DNA of 64,000 nucleotides, from NCBI GenBank assembly GCA_913046335.1, contig CAJWSU010000002.1, positions 183,900 to 247,899 on the forward strand, written 5' to 3'. The stretch's first letter is position 1. Every line of letters starts with the position of its first letter. The position numbers and the translations under genes are program-made. The notes below the pieces were generated by a model that saw nothing but the letters and a program-made list of their open reading frames with translations, was not told where the DNA came from and did no database searches. This DNA is from TMED109 sp002684605. GTDB taxonomy: Bacteria; Pseudomonadota; Alphaproteobacteria; TMED109. Below are positions 62,874 to 64,000 of this stretch, one piece after another.

Positions 62874-63859
62874 TATTTTATCCTGTCTGCTAGAATTCCA
62901 ATAGATAATGCATAATAGGTTGATGCATTATATTTCTTTATTGTAAAAAAATTATCATATACGAGAAATTTTTTACCTTTAATTCCATCAGGCAGCACAA
63001 GGTATGCTTTTAAATTTAAATAAGGTAACTTTGTTCCATCAATTCTTAATATATTATTATCGGACCAATATTTTAATGTTTTAGATTCATTTTTATTATC
63101 TATATATGATTCTAGAAATTTATTAGAGACTTTAACTTCTCTTCCCCAGGTTTTCGAATTATCCCATCCATGGGATTTTAAATAAAAAGCTATAGAAGCA
63201 AATACATCTAAGTGATTATTCCATATATCTTTTCTACCATCTTTATCAAAGTCTTGAGCATATGCTAAATATGAAGATGGCATAAATTGACTTTGCCCCA
63301 TTGCTCCTGCCCATGAACCTTTCATGTTTTCTAATTCTATATATTCTTTATCGATAATTTCTATTGCATCTAACAACTGTTTTCTAAAAAATTTTGCTCT
63401 TCTTCCTTGAAAAGCGAGTGTAGTAAGTGAAGATATAACTGAAAATGATCCTGTATACGTTCCATAATTCGTTTCTATGCCCCAAATAGACAAAATAAAC
63501 CTTGGTTGAACTTTATATACCTCTGCTATTTTAAATAAATCATTTCTATATTGTTCATATTTTTTTTTACCAATGTTAACTCTAGTATTATTGACGGTTC
63601 TTTTAAAATAATCATTAAATGTAATTTGAGTTTCAGGTTGTTTTTTATCTAATTTTTTAACTTTAGGAGTTATGATAACATTATCCATAGCTCTATTAAA
63701 TGTTTCCTCTGATATACCACGTTCTAAAGCATCAGATTTTAATGATATAAGCCATTTATCATAATTATTTTCATTAGAATATGAATCATTAGTAAACAAT
63801 AGAAAAATAGAAGAAATTAATAGAATTTTGTTATAAATAAACATATTTAATAATAACAT
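62870..63859 (-). CDS. mltB: Lytic murein transglycosylase B
   Basis: MltB cleaves the glycan strands of peptidoglycan. A signal peptide (to about residue 28) is followed by the catalytic domain. The catalytic Glu is in ILSIWGIETNYGTYTGSFSV, and MGQSQFMPSSYLAYAQDFD and GRKDIWNNHLDVFASIAFYL follow. It has 329 residues; a Met at residue 6 is an alternative start. No lipobox is clear. It heads the leftward block of mltB-rlpA-dacA cell-wall genes. Confidence 0.93.
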   Translation of the reverse strand: MLLLNMFIYNKILLISSIFLLFTNDSYSNENNYDKWLISLKSDALERGISEETFNRAMDNVIITPKVKKLDKKQPETQITFNDYFKRTVNNTRVNIGKKKYEQYRNDLFKIAEVYKVQPRFILSIWGIETNYGTYTGSFSVISSLTTLAFQGRRAKFFRKQLLDAIEIIDKEYIELENMKGSWAGAMGQSQFMPSSYLAYAQDFDKDGRKDIWNNHLDVFASIAFYLKSHGWDNSKTWGREVKVSNKFLESYIDNKNESKTLKYWSDNNILRIDGTKLPYLNLKAYLVLPDGIKGKKFLVYDNFFTIKKYNASTYYALSIGILADRIKY

Positions 63860-63947
63860 TTATAATTATAAATTCATGTAAAAAATATAAAATATATAAC
63901 TTTTTACTTTTATAATATTAAATTTAGTTTAGAAATATAAAAATACT

Positions 63948-64000
63948 GGAGAGATGGCTGAGTGGTCGAAAGCACTGGTCTTGAAAACCAGCGTACGTGT
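63948..64000 (+). tRNA. tRNA-Ser (UGA), 3' truncated by window end
   Basis: The 5' part of a class II tRNA is present. It has the acceptor strand GGAGAGA, a D-arm GGCTGAGTGGTCGAAAGC, and an anticodon stem CTGGT/ACCAG around the loop CTTGAAA, giving anticodon TGA at 63982-63984. The start of a long variable arm (GCGTACGTGT) follows and then the window ends. A TATAAT at 63911-63916 may be its promoter -10. Confidence 0.95.

Noticed and set aside
1..64000. CRISPR arrays, insertion sequences, prophage or defence islands
   Set aside because: No repeat-spacer pattern, transposase, integrase, phage or restriction gene was seen; gene order is the conserved alphaproteobacterial backbone throughout.

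Overview
The window is a gene-dense, very AT-rich piece of a streamlined alphaproteobacterial chromosome. Genes abut or overlap by a few bases almost everywhere, and no gap between genes reaches 300 bases. Gene order follows the alphaproteobacterial backbone: dnaE/rpsB-tsf-pyrH-frr-uppS-cdsA-dxr-rseP-bamA-skp-lpxD-fabZ-lpxA-lpxI-lpxB; ppiD-trpEGDC-moaC-moeA-lexA-gltX-gltA; tpiA-secG-pyrG-kdsA-eno-ftsB-pdhABC-lpd-lipA; ispDF; ntrBCYX-trkAH-hflX. A fused ispDF, LpxI instead of LpxH, and NtrYX all fit this class. The composition, compactness and full tryptophan branch suggest a free-living, probably marine, low-GC lineage (SAR11-, HIMB59/AEGEAN-169- or SAR116-like). That placement is inference, not proof.

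Layout. 1-16 kb (+): the 3' end of dnaE, then translation factors, undecaprenyl and CDP-diglyceride synthesis, the MEP-pathway gene dxr, outer-membrane assembly (rseP, bamA, skp) and lipid A synthesis; gloA follows. 16-27.5 kb (-): a leftward block from ppiD through trpEGDC, moaC-moeA and lexA to gltX and gltA. 27.6-39.4 kb (+): central carbon metabolism, CTP and KDO synthesis, divisome gene ftsB, the pyruvate dehydrogenase complex and lipoate synthase. 39.4-41.5 kb (-): pncC, pgpA, ispDF. 41.7-51.8 kb (+): two nitrogen/redox two-component pairs, Trk potassium uptake and hflX. 51.8-54.8 kb (+): groESL and an oxidoreductase. 54.8-63.9 kb (-): a leftward block of cell-wall genes (mltB, rlpA, dacA), tmk, holB, metG, tatD, an MBL hydrolase, a small membrane protein and mazG. 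A truncated tRNA-Ser(UGA) ends the window.

I found no mobile element, CRISPR array, prophage or defence island. The less ordinary signals are: (1) a helix-turn-helix domain fused in frame to the N-terminus of pyruvate dehydrogenase E1 alpha, behind an extended -10 promoter that predicts a nearly leaderless mRNA; (2) a structured, GC-richer leader before rpsB that can sequester its Shine-Dalgarno; (3) a perfect dyad between the -35 and -10 of a gltA promoter; (4) an NtrC-type dyad (TGC-N11-GCA) before ntrB; (5) a palindrome filling the trkH/hflX junction where related genomes carry hfq; (6) a palindrome carrying both stop codons of convergent genes. No complete undescribed multi-gene system is visible; the PdhA fusion is the best candidate for something new.
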